A DNA stretch of 64,000 nt. It comes from Cyclaneusma minus (taxonomy: Eukaryota > Ascomycota > Leotiomycetes > Marthamycetales > Marthamycetaceae). The position numbers and the translations under genes are program-made. The stretch is from positions 62,001-126,000 of the forward strand of contig JAKZHN010000018.1 in NCBI GenBank assembly GCA_037179335.1, in the 5' to 3' direction. Below are positions 40,763 to 51,720 of the stretch, piece by piece (the stretch's first letter is position 1; every line of letters begins with the position of its first letter). The notes beneath the pieces were generated by a model that saw nothing but the letters and a program-made list of their open reading frames with translations, made no database searches and was not told the origin of the DNA.

Positions 40763-41509
40763 TCAATCTCCCCGCTTTCTTTTGCCTAGCAATCTGCCTT
40801 GTTCTGAGACGTTTCCAGTGGCCTTCTCCTGCGACTTCTTCCAGAACTTGGCCCACTCGAGAACCTCATGGAGAGCCACAACTGCAAGCACGGAGAGGGC
40901 GGCACTGTTGACGAAAAGCTCGGCATAGTGTGGGATGGTGTGGAACAGAGTGTAGTTGGCGCCGAGAGACTTGCTGTAGTCCAGCTTCATGTTGAGAATC
41001 CAGTACACAAGTTGTCCAGGAACGTCGGCGGCAAGAATGGTACCGTTGATACGCCCATTTGGAGGTACTGGAAACCATTGTGTATGTGCGAAGTTCGTAG
41101 TCGTACCCTCGAAGTGCACAAGAAAGTTCATTGGAAGACCGTGTAGGTTGGTAGTGTGGCCGATAAAGTCGCATATGCGCAGTAATCCGTCTCGGACAAC
41201 GCTGGATACGTAATGCTCCCTGTATTGGACCAGCGCGATGGGAGATAGATGAATGCGTGGCAGGTAATCAAGGCAGAAACCAAGGGCGAGGTAGGTGACG
41301 AAGCTCAAGGCGCAGGACGCACTGAAGGCATTGCTGAAGACATGGGATAGGTATCCGTTCCACGCCATGCTGGAGCGCGCAAGGGGTGAACCCCATGTGA
41401 GGATTTTGACGGCCGTGGTGTTCGAGTAGCGTCTGAAGACGAGGAGCCTGCAATAGTCGAGTATGGCGGTACACATGGAGAGAACAACGATGGTGGTGAA
41501 AGAGTACAT
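40763..41509 (-). CDS. Predicted multi-span membrane protein, unknown family
   Basis: An uninterrupted 248-codon frame from ATG 41509 (MYSFTTIVVLSMC). Hydrophobic segments are at about residues 4-25, 62-83 and 205-228; the middle region (residues 85-200) contains NGT and NYT sequons and may be lumenal or extracellular. The C terminus is basic (GKRKRGD). Upstream, a consensus intron (41516-41576: GTGAGA, GGCTAACC, CACAG) precedes the ATG by six bases and the exon before it lacks an ATG, so it is probably a 5'UTR intron. I do not recognise the family. Unlike its accessory neighbours it carries no internal stop. Confidence 0.7.
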   Translation of the reverse strand: MYSFTTIVVLSMCTAILDYCRLLVFRRYSNTTAVKILTWGSPLARSSMAWNGYLSHVFSNAFSASCALSFVTYLALGFCLDYLPRIHLSPIALVQYREHYVSSVVRDGLLRICDFIGHTTNLHGLPMNFLVHFEGTTTNFAHTQWFPVPPNGRINGTILAADVPGQLVYWILNMKLDYSKSLGANYTLFHTIPHYAELFVNSAALSVLAVVALHEVLEWAKFWKKSQEKATGNVSEQGRLLGKRKRGD

Positions 41510-41576
41510 GATGGGCTGTGAAGAGACCAGAGGTTAGCCAGTAGATCTTCACAGTTTGTCAGATAGGATATCTCAC

Positions 41577-43012
41577 CGATGTCGAAGATCCGAGGGAGTG
41601 TACTTCAGGTGGATCTTGGAGTGTCTACCGGATCAACTGCGCTGTTGACGATCAAGGCGCCCTGAAGATCAGGACTCGAGATTGTCTTGTGTTGAAGATG
41701 GAACGATTGGCGCAGTGTGTTGCTGACGGGAGGGCCAATAGGCAGGCTGAACTTCAGAGGAGAGGAAACTCTGCGCAGCTTGGCTGTTCGTGGGCGGGTG
41801 AGGGGGGCGAGAAGACGTAACTGCGCTTCTGATGTCTCGATACGGGCCAAGAATGGGTGGCAATATTTCAGATCACTTGGAATATTTCCAGTTCATTGAA
41901 ATATAATGAATCCCTTGGAATAGCCCGAATTGTCTGGAACATCACTCTCTGGCTGAGATGCATGCATCTCCCGTGCGTGATATTAGTCACGTGCACGCTC
42001 CCGGATCGCCTCCAGAAAAAAAACCCCCAAAAAAATGCAAAAAGATCCAAAAACTCCTCCTCCCCCTCCACGCAACGGAAACTGCCAAAACGAGGCCAAA
42101 AACAATGGTAAACAGATACCAAAAGGATGAAAAGCAAGAACCTTCCCCCTCAGTGGTAAGCTGAGGGGGCTTGGAGAATTCCTTACCAGGGAATTGCTTT
42201 TTGGCGTCGAGGACTATCACCAGGACCGACACAGGAGTTGAACTCGGGCAGAGTGCCTCAGCTTGCAGTTGCAAATTGCAAACCAGCGTCCGATACTGTT
42301 GTGCCAACTCCTGATTAACAACCAACGCCAAATTGAACAATATGTATCACCCTGTCCCGTTTTTTTTTTCTTTTTCACTTCCACACATTCGCTTTCTGCC
42401 ATCCACCCTATCCTGCCATCCACTGCCTGTCCTGCGTCTCTTGCCTCCGCCTCTTGCCTCCGCACTGTTTGGGATATTCCTAATCATTTGGAGTATTTCC
42501 AATCATCTAGAAACTTCCCAGGCCGTACCTGGACTTTCCTCGTTCCACTGTAGTCTGGAATTGACGTGTGAGCCAGCGCAGCGGCCGGGGGGTTCGGGGG
42601 GGCTTGCCCCCAAGACGAAAGAAGTACCTTCAAGCACTTGGGATAAAGTCTTCTACGTTCTAACCCAAAAAAAGTTATCTTTGCGAAGCATTTGCTTCGC
42701 AATTCTCTGAATCAGAAGCTGTGGGGCTCAGATTGTTGAGCAAAGTACCTTCGACCGCATGCAGACCTGTTGACAGTGGTGTGGACTACTTCTAGGCAAG
42801 TCACAATGATAAATGATCTATATTCCATGAGATGCAGGTGGATTGTTCTTTAGATTCATTGCGGAAAGTCATTGTGAAACTACTACAACCATACAAGCAG
42901 GTCACCGTTATTCCGAGTTCACTTCCATGTCCAATTACTTGTCCGCTTCCTAGACCACTTCCTAGCCCACTTCCAAGACCACTTCCAAGTTCACTTCCTA
43001 GTCATCCACGGC
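41577..43012. other. Intergenic region with hairpins and repeats
   Basis: 19-bp-type repeats lie at 41860-41940 and 42470-42505. Twin hairpins are at 42145-42169 (CCCCCTCAG/CTGAGGGGG) and 42177-42195 (AATTCC/GGAATT). A G-rich dispersed repeat starts near 42565 and includes GGGGGGCTTGCCCCC and a perfect hairpin TGCGAAGCA-TT-TGCTTCGCA (42676-42695); a decayed copy is near 43985-44075. A 12-bp tandem repeat of the type CACTTCCTAGAC is at about 42915-43005. No gene seen. Confidence 0.6.
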
Positions 43013-44628
43013 TCAATCACTCCTGCGGTCAGGGCTCTCCAGCATGTCATCGTCCGAATCATACTGCTGGTCCGTCTTAGTAGAGTGTATTTTGATGTCC
43101 TTTCTTGAACTTCGGATCAATCGGTCACTCATCTAGGTGAATTTGGATGTTTTGGAAACCCACGTAATGGTGTTGTTTCTCGAGCGCACGCGTCCACTGT
43201 CATGGAATAGCAAGTGGTTCATCTGAGACTCATCCAACTAGGACTCAATTGACTGGGACTCAATCAAGTAGATCTCAATCAACTCGAACTCAATCAATTG
43301 ACGCGTAACGTACCTCCGCCTGGAACTGCTTGAAGCCCTGCGTCTCATCACTAGGATCATGATCAACCAGGTAAATAAAGACCTCGTCGAGAATGAGCGC
43401 CGCCTTGTACTCCAACCATGCTCTCATCATATTCTTGCTTCGGCTGATCTCGTAAGTGGCGCCAGGATTCTTTGAGAAGATGAGTTCCAGGTTCAGGCAG
43501 CCCTTGAACTGTTTATGGAACCAGTAGACATGGTGTTTGTTTTCAAGCAAACACCACCGCCAGAAGCAGACGCGCCGGTACTGGAATTTCCAATCATAGT
43601 GTTCTGCCTTGAGGTCTAGGACTTTGTCTCGGTATTTTGTGAGGTAGAAGAGGCATAAGGGTAGATCTGTGCGGCCTATCCAGAGTTTTCTGACATTTTC
43701 CTTCATGCGAAACATCTGGGTCAAGAAGTCTTTGTAGCGTTTGTCGTTTTCGTCGGTGAGGTGAGGTGTTTGGGTAGGAGATAGAGGAAGTCCTCCTTCT
43801 TTCTTTTGCAGTTCGCTGCGATGTCCAACTGGGATGTTGTTAGGTAACTTTCCATACACAGGAAAGCACAGGAAAGCAGAGTCCCATGGAAAAAAGTCTG
43901 GATACGGGCTAGTCTCAGTGGGTGGCAATTCCCGACACCTGGGATATTCATTAGGAATATTCCCAATCACTTAGGATGTCAAGTGATATGTGAGCCATCG
44001 CCGTCCGGGGGTTCAGGGGGCCTGCCCCCGAAATCGAAGAAGTACCTTGAAGTATTTGCTTTGTAATCATTCGTGAGGAAGATATGATACCTAGTGATGA
44101 TCTCTAGTGAACGGCCGCGGACACCGTCTGATTATTTGGATATTCCCCATGGGCCATCACAGGATATCCCCTGTTGTTCGGACACGATAGACGGTATCCA
44201 GACTTTTCCCACTGTACGAGATATTTGCTTACCTTGGCCATCTTGCGCGCAAAGCTGTCGTAGAAGGTTGCATCCGGGTTGTTCAGCTCTTCTCGTACTG
44301 AATTGTATCAGATGTAGGGAGGCTCTTCTTCCGGGTCGATGATTTTGTGCCAGTTGATTGGGACGAGAGCCTCCTCGCGCAGCTGGAAATGGGGGTTTGC
44401 GCTGAAGAATGTAGGAATTGCAGTGTCGATAAGCTCTGTGAGAGCCTCGGTGCTGGCAGCTGCGAGAGCTTATGGGATCTGGAAATTGCGGTCCATGCCA
44501 CCTTTCAGCATCTTGTCTTGTCTGGGGATGTTTCGACGTGGCATGTTGAACATGTCTTCTCCTGCCATCATTTCTGCTACCAGGTCTTTGGCGGTGATCG
44601 AATCTGGGGAAGACGGAAAGTCCGCCAT
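43013..44628 (-). pseudogene. Decayed lineage-specific gene with repeat-filled introns
   Basis: Family not recognised. Exon 1 runs from ATG 44628 (MADFPSSPDSITAKDL) to 44233 before GTAAGC; its frame has TAA at 44470-44472 and TGA at 44308-44310, each one C-to-T change from Gln or Arg. A second exon, probably 43913-43314, encodes Trp/Tyr-rich sequence (KFQYRRVCFWRWCLLENK) and ends at GTACGT. A last exon (43075-43013) encodes YDSDDDMLESPDRRSD and stops at TGA. Joins 2-3 are phase 0. Intron 1 (about 319 nt) holds a decayed copy of the G-rich hairpin repeat and 19-bp repeats; intron 2 (238 nt) holds tandem GACTCAATCAACT-type units. The start could lie further upstream. Confidence 0.6.
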
Positions 44629-45239
44629 CTTGTCTGGAGATTGGAGACTATCAGATGGAGAGAACAGGCGCACGACGGGTTTTCGAATGAACTTGCGGTC
44701 CCGGGAGTGGTTTAGGCGGCGGTATCGGAGGGTGAATTGCGTGATTTGCTCAGATGTTTTGTTAGTGGTCTGCGCACGAGACTGAGCAATTGCAGAGGGA
44801 ATGAGGAATGCTCAGATGAGTCTTGCGTGGCATGATAGCAAAAATTGAAAGAAATATATGGATTCTTTGTGTGGGATTCCTATGATGTGATCATGTGAAA
44901 GAGACGACTTGAGTTTTGCTAAGAGAAGCCCTGTGTATAGAATTCAATGGGGTTTAACCTCGAGGCTTGTAGTGTTGAAGGCAGAAGAAGGATGGTAAGA
45001 AGAATCTACGATGCTGACCTGGAGGATGCTGGTTGAAGAGGGTGACGGTGACTCATTGATCTATATTCAAATATTTCTTCAAGAATATCATTGAATATAG
45101 ATCGGCAGTACATGTCTTCACCGTCTATCAGTCGAATACGCTTCACCCTTCAGGCATTCCAACTAATGGTCGCACCGGTGCTTTCTTTATCGGAATCCAT
45201 CTACCTTAGCTTGGAAAAAAGGTTGAGAAACTTCAGGAA
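44629..45239. other. Intergenic region with a perfect 13-bp inverted repeat
   Basis: No gene seen apart from possible 5' extension of the decayed gene to about 44700. At 45058-45103 a perfect 13-bp inverted repeat (GATCTATATTCAA...TTGAATATAGATC) encloses a smaller ATATT/AATAT repeat. Confidence 0.6.
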
Positions 45240-47471
45240 CTACATGACTACGCTATAGTCTTCGCCTCCCCTCATATCCTCTTCCTGATATCTATGCATC
45301 AGACTCGTTGTCTTCATTTTCGTCTTCCTCAGCATCATCGCCTTCTTCCCCATTACTTTCAAATCCCTCTTCCTCTTCCTCAATTCTGACATACTAACCA
45401 CCCTTCGGCGAAGCCTCTCTTCTCCGTCTTTTGCCCAAGGTATCTGGCGCAGCTCGGGTCGGATGATCAGTTCGTTGAGGAATTGTGACCTCTCGGCGAT
45501 CTCGGAAAGTTGCTTGTATCCGAATCTTGCTACGGCGGCCTCCCGATTCGCTCTCTTCTCTTTCGGCGCGTTGGCTCTAAGTTGGCGGAACGAGGGCATG
45601 GCTGCGGACTTGTCTTGTTCCCAGTCGAAACCAGGCACTCGATTCCGATCCTCGAGGCGGTATCCGGGCAGGTAGCCCAACTTGGTGTTGTCGTCCAACC
45701 CTGCCTTGTCGCATCTGTATTCCTCTTGTCTTTTCAGTTCCGTGACAAACCATCTTGCAGCGCTCCGGCTCGGGCCAGGTTTTTCTATTGCGTCTGCAAT
45801 ATCCGCCAGTTTCAAGAGCATGTGGTATCGGATCGAGTCATGGATCCGGAGGTCTTCGTGCCATGGGCAGTGTGTATCCGCCCACTCTCGTTGCAGCAAG
45901 GCCATTATGATAGTGTTGTTGCCTTTGAACTCGCGGTGCCAGCGCTCCCATTCTCTCAGTCGTGCTGTGAGCCCTGTCATCCCTCTGATAACGAACACCA
46001 TGTCCGTGTCGTTTTCACCCTGGACCGCGTACCACTCACTTCTGTCACTCGTCGTAAGCCAGCTCATCAGCTTCAGCTTCTTGTAGTCGAAACTCTCGCC
46101 TTTCGTCGTCTCCCGCCACCCGTCTAATTTGCCCTCTTTGCCAGGCAACCCCTCTGCTCCGTTGATCCCTGCCCATACGAGCGAGTTCTCCTTGCAGCGT
46201 ATCGCTCCACTGTTTCTCGAGATTTGTTGGATATCACGGGCATTCTTCTTGTGGTTCCAAGTGATCCTCTCCTCCATCACTTCTCTACTCGTGGTTGGTT
46301 GCCAGAAGTCTCCGGGGGACTCTCGTGTGATCGCCACGAAATGCAGCTTGGATCCGGATCCTAGTCTGCCTAGTTCCAACGCGAAGTCCGACAGTTGGGG
46401 CTCGGCAGGATGGCCGTGGGTATCTCGTACGTGTCCTGGCGGCGGCTTCCAGAAGATTTCTTGCAGGCCGATCGTATTGAACTTGGCGATGGGGCGAACC
46501 TCGAGCCACTGCTGCAGCTCGCCATTCTCGTATAGCTCCCAATTTGCTAAAAGATCGACATCTTCCGGTGGTAGCCGAATGCGGTCAATTGGCTAATTCA
46601 CGCGCTGAGGATCGTACTCTTTGAATATACCGATCGAACGGCCCGGGCAACGATCATGGAGCCATTGTTTCTGAAAGATGAAGAGGATGTTGCGGACTAC
46701 ACCCGGAGACTGGGTGTACCATTGATGCCAGTATTGGATTACCAGCGTCAGGCCCTCAATGCCACGGACAACCTGCAGGAATCGGCGATCCTGGTGTCTC
46801 TCTTGTGCGGCCCTCCATTCCTTACGATCAGGATCTGCAAGCCTCTCAGCGCCACCTGGAAACTTGTAGGGTGGAACAGGCGCTGGCACCGGGGTCTCCC
46901 AGACGAATGCTCTCAATCGAGATCGAAGCCCGGCGGGGTGTAGAGCGGGATGGTTCGCTCGATTTCGGCCGAAGAAGGCCTACCAACGTCTTGGATGTAT
47001 CATCGCCTCAGGCGGAGGTGCCATGCGCTCCACGAAACCTGCATCCAATCGTGTTCCCAAACCCAAACTCAGAAGATCGCGGCTGAGTCGGTAGGCGGGT
47101 CTGTGTGTACGTGTGGCTTCAAGAATTAGCTACTGGTCCCAATGAGCATGCACAAGGCGAGTAAACTTACCTGGGCGGGGTGAGAGCATTGGGTTTACTT
47201 GATCTTGGCCACGGACTGGGACCATAGGAAGTATGCCCGCATCGGTGATGGTGGAACATTCGATCGGCTGAGCCAACAAAGAACCAACGGGAGCGCTTGA
47301 TGGCACAGGCGGGGGATTGTGCCTTTCACCATTTTGTCTTGAGCGGCAGGATTTTCTGTTTCGGTGGGAAGCCAATTCGATTTGTGGGGGGGGGGGGGGC
47401 GGATTCAATGACAACTCGGCGAGTTCTGAGGCGATATCCTCTACGTCGAGCCGTTCTTCGTCCTCGTCCAC
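45240..47471 (-). pseudogene. Decayed large lineage-specific gene with two in-frame TAG codons
   Basis: Family not recognised. One minus-strand frame stays open from about 47090 to 45240 except TAG at 46980-46982 and TAG at 46593-46595, each one transition from CAG or TGG. It encodes a Trp-rich globular-looking protein (RFLQVVRGIEGLTLVIQYWH, EWERWHREFKGNNTIIMAL, IHDSIRYHMLLKLADIADAI) with a basic C terminus (RKRKRDLKVMGKKAM). An upstream exon at about 47160-47471 encodes an acidic/Pro-rich N terminus (MDEDEERLDVEDIASELAEL) and ends at CAG|GTAAGT. The acceptor near 47096 does not restore the frame, so a small frameshift or another splice site exists. Poly-G (47386-47399) and poly-A (about 47488-47508) runs flank its 5' end. 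Confidence 0.6.
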
Positions 47472-47511
47472 CTGGGCTACACATAAAATAAAAAAAAAAA
47501 AAAAAAAACCG

Positions 47512-47621
47512 GGATCTTTGGTCTAGAGGTATGATTGTCGCTTCGGGAACTTGCTGGTCAAACAGTAAAACCCTTCTCTAGCAGAGAAAATTGTGACAGG
47601 TCCCGTGTTTTGCCATGGTGC
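47512..47621 (+). pseudogene. Degenerate tRNA-Pro(CGG) copy
   Basis: Bases 47512-47547 match the 5' half of the intact tRNA-Pro at 48543-48651, with three differences in 36 nt, including the D arm and CGG anticodon. After an intron-like insert, 47592 onward resembles the 3' half (anticodon-stem GTGAC, then CCGTG). The T loop is altered and the 3' acceptor strand no longer pairs. An A-run of about 21 nt lies just upstream, and its 3' end merges with an antisense copy of the accessory-gene leader. Confidence 0.7.
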
Positions 47622-47626
47622 CGGCG

Positions 47627-48220
47627 ACTAGGGAGATTAAAAACGAGATCTGATCGGGGGATGATTGCAGGAGCTGGCGAGGCGTCGTGATCGATCGGGC
47701 AAGGGTAGTGGAAATTGGAGATCTGCAAAGAAAAGAGGGCGGGGAGATCGATGTGGACGGGTGAGTGTTTGGTACTTCGCTGGAGTTGGGGGAGTCGAGA
47801 TTCGTCGATTCGGAAGGAGACGAGGCGAGTGACATGAGTTGACGCGCGTGTGTCATGCCCAAGGGTTAGCGAGATGCTGGTCACCTTTGTTGGTGAAAGG
47901 CAGAGATCTTTCTGGTGCTGCTGGCTGGGGCATAGCAGCGAAGAGAGGATTGCGGATCGAAGGGATGGATGGGTTGGTGACCCTCTTGTTCACGGATTGT
48001 TCGACATGGTGATAGAAATGATGTATATTGGCGATCATAGCTTCTGGTCGGGAGAGGACTGCAGGAGCTGGCGATAGCGCAAGGGTATTAACACTCAGGA
48101 CTTGGACAGAGAAGATGGCAGAGGGATTGACGGGCGACAAGGCGCAAGAGACGTGGATGAGTGGGTGGTCGCTGGAGTCGGGGAACCAAAATTCGCCGAT
48201 TCCGACGAGCAGCAACCAGC
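47627..48220 (-). repeat. Two decayed copies of an accessory-gene leader
   Basis: Minus-strand bases about 47860-47627 and 48220-48062 each resemble the leader of the Pro-rich gene at 55.9-56.1 kb. Shared blocks include CTCCCCGCC, TTCTCTGTGCAG-like sequence, and in the first copy GTCGCCGGCACCATGGCAA at the start codon. Downstream coding similarity is also visible in the second copy (RNPLFAAMPQPAA versus RNPLFGANLQPAA). Neither copy has a usable long frame. Sequence 48221-48542 shows nothing else except a Pol III-type T-run serving the tRNA. Confidence 0.6.
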
Positions 48221-48542
48221 CCAGGTGGCTTGCGTGCGAAAATCGGTCTGTGCTTGAAGGATTTCAGCCACAGCAAATTTACCACCAAAATTCCAGACGC
48301 AACATAGCCACTGGGCTAGTTGCTGGTGCCCACCACCCAGTGGTGGGGAAAAGGGCCCACGATTAGCACCGTATTCGCGTGGAACAGATTTCGAATTCGA
48401 TGGTGGCTGGTGTGCGGTTTTAAGAGAAGCAAACCCCAAAACAATGATAGAATTCCCGAAAGCCTCCGGAAAAAATCGTGGAAATTCCCACAAATTTCCT
48501 AAAGACATATTATATATGTTTAGGTATAAACAAAAAGCTATG

Positions 48543-48651
48543 GGGATCTGCCGTGGATCGAACACGGGGCCTGCCACATTGGTTCACTGTGGAAAGTGAG
48601 GGTTTACCCGAAGGACCCGAAGCGGCAATCATACCTCTAGACCACAGATCC
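48543..48651 (-). tRNA. tRNA-Pro(CGG) with a 37-nt intron
   Basis: Exons are 48616-48651 and 48543-48578. The acceptor stem GGATCTG/CAGATCC pairs over 7 bp. The D arm contains GGTCTAGAGGTATG. The anticodon stem GCCGC/GTGGC has one G-T wobble around TT-CGG-GT. The T arm is CCGTG-TTCGATC-CACGG. The intron (48579-48615) sits one base 3' of the anticodon, the canonical position. A run of five T's follows on the sense strand (about 48531-48535) as a Pol III terminator. The 5' flank repeats part of the D arm (CTGTGGTCTAATGG). Confidence 0.93.
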
Positions 48652-49293
48652 ATTAGACCACAGGTCTCTTTGTATTTTGATAGAATTCGGACTGGAATTA
48701 TGCTAGACAAACTTACTATGGTAACCAGTAGAGCAGCCCGGGAGTGCAGATTTAATTGATCCGGTGCTGGTCGGGACCTTTTTATCAAAATGATCCAGAG
48801 TAGAAAACAATTGCTAATTGTTCTTCAATATACATTAAGCACTTGTGTGATTTTGCATATGCCTTATTACACAAAGTAAATTTTATTTTATCAAAGAGTC
48901 TGACGTTTACGGTAAATATATGCATATTTCCTGCCGCGAATTCGAAATTTCAAGTTCCAAGGGCGCACAGTCTCATTCACCACCGCGTATACGGCACTCT
49001 GATCGCTACCGATAGTCCCACTTGATATAGGGTAACCGGGTTTTTATAAATCTGTAATTATCAAGGGAATTTTCTAATTCGATCTACCTTGGGACGTTTT
49101 TAATTCAAGTCAAAAACCGCATTAGTAATCTATTCTCAAATAATTGATTCGAGATATGCAAACAGCATGCGGTTTTGATTATAACAAGTTGATTTCAATT
49201 CGATTCTAGGCTAGAAATAATTTCAAAAATTCGAGTTTCAATATATAAACCTGTTACTAGAGATCTAAATAAAATACAGAAGAGAAATTATTC
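48652..49293. other. A/T-rich region, no gene seen
   Basis: Strongly A/T-rich and without long open frames. It could be remnants of mutated transposons; nothing specific is recognisable. Confidence 0.5.
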
Positions 49294-49846
49294 GGATAAC
49301 AATCCCAATACACCAGCAAATCAACCCCTATACACCAGTGCCTGACGCATTAGGCAGCCGCCATCCAAATTTGTATAGCAAAGGTTTTGGACCAATTTTT
49401 AAGCCATTTAAATTGGATTTATGCTATTTTAATTAATTTCAGGCTATTTTAATTATAATTTAGCCTTTGCGCAGCTCTTAGCTTTTAGCTCCAGCTTTCA
49501 GCTCAAGCTTAAGCTTTAATTTTTAGCCTCTAGCCTTTAATTTCCAAATCCAGCTTCAGCTCCAGCTTTAGCAGCTTTAGCGCATATGTATTAAGGTCCG
49601 GAAAAGGCAGCCTGGCATGCGCTATAGCAAGGGCGAGGGCGAGGGCGAGAGTGAAAGTAAAGCCTGGCATAAGCCTTTGCTAAATAGAGCTGGAGCGTCG
49701 TGGTGGTGGTAGTGGTCGCGATATTTAACTTTGCTGCAGAGATATGCTCTAAATGGCTCGCTTAACGCGGGATCGGGCCAGGTATTGCGGCTGCCTAATG
49801 CGTCAGGCACTGGTGTATGGGGATTGGTGTATGGGGATTGTTATCC
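49294..49846. mobile_element. 553-bp non-autonomous inverted-repeat transposon (MITE)
   Basis: Inverted ends of about 60-68 bp begin GGATAACAATCCC and share CAGTGCCTGACGCATTAGGC. The flanks are the same 8 bp, AATTATTC (49286-49293 and 49847-49854), a clean target-site duplication. Eight-base duplications are typical of hAT-type (and a few other) DNA transposons; the superfamily is inference. Each end has a doubled CCCC.TACACCA sub-repeat. The interior is A/T-rich with AGCTTTAG-type runs and a GGGCGA run, and has no transposase frame. Confidence 0.9.
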
Positions 49847-51617
49847 AATTATTCGAAGTCTTATTAGATAAATAGCTTAGTCATGGCTAAGTACCCAAAA
49901 ATAACCCGTGTGCCGCGTGTTTGTCCTACTCCTACAACTTACACTACGGGCTATCACCAAAATCCTCGATCAATTACGAGTAATTTATCTTCTGAGATTA
50001 CAAGGATGGCATAGAATTGGACCATGAAATTATCCGTCGAATCCGGAGAACCAGCAGTTTATATGTACCCAGAACAATATTTGATTCAGTTCAAAAAGAG
50101 TGTTAGAAGTTAAATACATGCAAGTATGGTGTAATTGACAAAACACAAGAATTTTTTTGACTAAAAGTGAGTGTAATGAACTTTACAAACATAGAATCTA
50201 CGAACAAGCTGAAACCACATGATTGCTGTCTAATGTCGATAAGAAATAAACAGGGTTCTCGCGAGAACGTTTCAAATCGGATCAGCAGTGCCCGACCTAT
50301 CGAAGGGTCGGGGTGGTTCAGGAGGTGGCTCTTGTTATCAGCCGCACCCCCAACTGTCAACATGCCCCAAGAGCTACATCCTGGAAAGCCTGAGGAGCTT
50401 GAGTAGTTTCTCGAAGGCAACACGCCTGCTCGGTCTCGCAATGGTTTGTATCTCGTCTAGGTCGTCGTACGCGCTCCAGGGCGGTAACACTAGCCCTGAG
50501 TAACTGCTAGTAGCTGCCTTCGAGACGGAAAGCTGATGAATAAAATTGGGAGCGCAGACAATTATTGGAAACTCATATTCCTAGTCACTTGGAAGATTCC
50601 GAATCACTTGGGATTTGAGAGACTTCTAATTACTTGGATTATTTCTAACGTTGTTGAAAATCCTTTGGTTACTTTGGAAATTTTTAATTATCTAAAAAAC
50701 TCTCAAAGTATTTTGGATTTTGGAAATTGCCAGTTGCTTTGAAAACTCCCAGCTACTTTGGATATCCCGAGTTATTTTAAATATCCGCAACTATTTCGAA
50801 TATCCACAGTTACTTTGAGAATATCGATTACTTGGGATATCCCGATTTACTTGGGATATCCGCAATTACTTTGAATATCCCCAGTTACTTTGAAAAATAC
50901 TTTCGCCGATGCAAGCAGCAAACCTGTGTCCGTTCTGTGTGCTTGGGGTTCGAAAGGTCTGGTCCATTGGCACCATATTATTTTTTATGTTTCTTTGAGC
51001 ATGCTAGTGCCTCCAACCGTAATACAGGTGATTTTTCTTCCTTCGGCGACTTTCCCAACTCGTCCTCCTTACTGTCCTCAACTTTCTTGTGCTCCTTGCC
51101 TTCCTTCCGTAAAAGGGTAGGAGAGTCAGAGGTGATTTCGAAAGCTCTTGATTAGATATTGTGAAAGCTTTGTGGTACTCCTCGCGGGAGCAGTTCTCAA
51201 GTCCTTAAGAGTAATCGATGGCACGGTCTGAGTTGCTCAGTGGTCACTGCTCTCAAATCCTTGATCGCAAGAGAAGCAGAGATAATAGAAACTCGCTCAT
51301 GTTTGATACGAGTACGGCTTGATAGAGAATCAGAAACAAATGGCGGCCAACAAGAAGTCCAAACACTCGGCGTGGGGCTTCTGACGTTCGGAGTTGGGCT
51401 TCTGAGCTCGCGCGGCTGAGTTTCAGTGGTAAGAAGACATCTAGGGTGCGAACGGCGGCGTCCAAAGTTGCGTTGATGGCAGCTATTACACGAGTGTCTC
51501 TGGCAGAGCTGCGGTTAGCTATGGTGAAATAGAGGGAGTACAGGAACGGCAACAAACGTCGATGTTGACCGAGTAGATTGCGGTCGGTCATCTGCACCTC
51601 AGGTAACACTTTGAACT
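49847..51617. other. Intergenic region: A/T-rich part, then 19-bp array
   Basis: Bases 49855-50500 are A/T-rich to mixed with no clear gene; a small hairpin (CGACC...GGTCG) is near 50288. Bases 50575-50900 hold about sixteen imperfect 19-bp units of the type CCCAGTTACTTTGAATATC. The stretch 50900-51617 shows no convincing frame. Confidence 0.55.
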
Positions 51618-51720
51618 TTTTGAGGCGCTAGGCTCTAGTGCTTGAGCACGCGGCCTTTGTTGTGGTGCGCCTGGCCTCCACTTTTTCTCCAAACAACCAC
51701 CGTCCAGGCAAAGGCTGGGG
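51618..51720 (+). promoter_or_regulatory. Twin-hairpin upstream element, copy C (degenerate)
   Basis: Third, more diverged copy of the element at 55.37 and 60.28 kb. The first hairpin is GCGCTA-GGCTC-TAGTGC (one mismatch by C-to-T); the second is weaker (GCAC...GTGC). It shares TTGAGCAC between the hairpins. It lies upstream of the GIY-YIG gene. Confidence 0.65.

Noticed and set aside
41605..41863. Minus-strand frames upstream of the membrane protein
   Set aside because: They lie in its probable 5'UTR/promoter, before a consensus intron, and show no protein-like features.
47488..47508. A-run near the tRNA copy taken as a poly-A tail of a tRNA-derived SINE
   Set aside because: The A-run precedes the tRNA head on the same strand, whereas a SINE tail would follow it; no SINE body or target duplication is visible.
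49622..49810. Short minus-strand frame within the MITE
   Set aside because: Low-complexity translation of GGGCGA and GTGGTG runs; it overlaps the inverted end and has no transposase motif.
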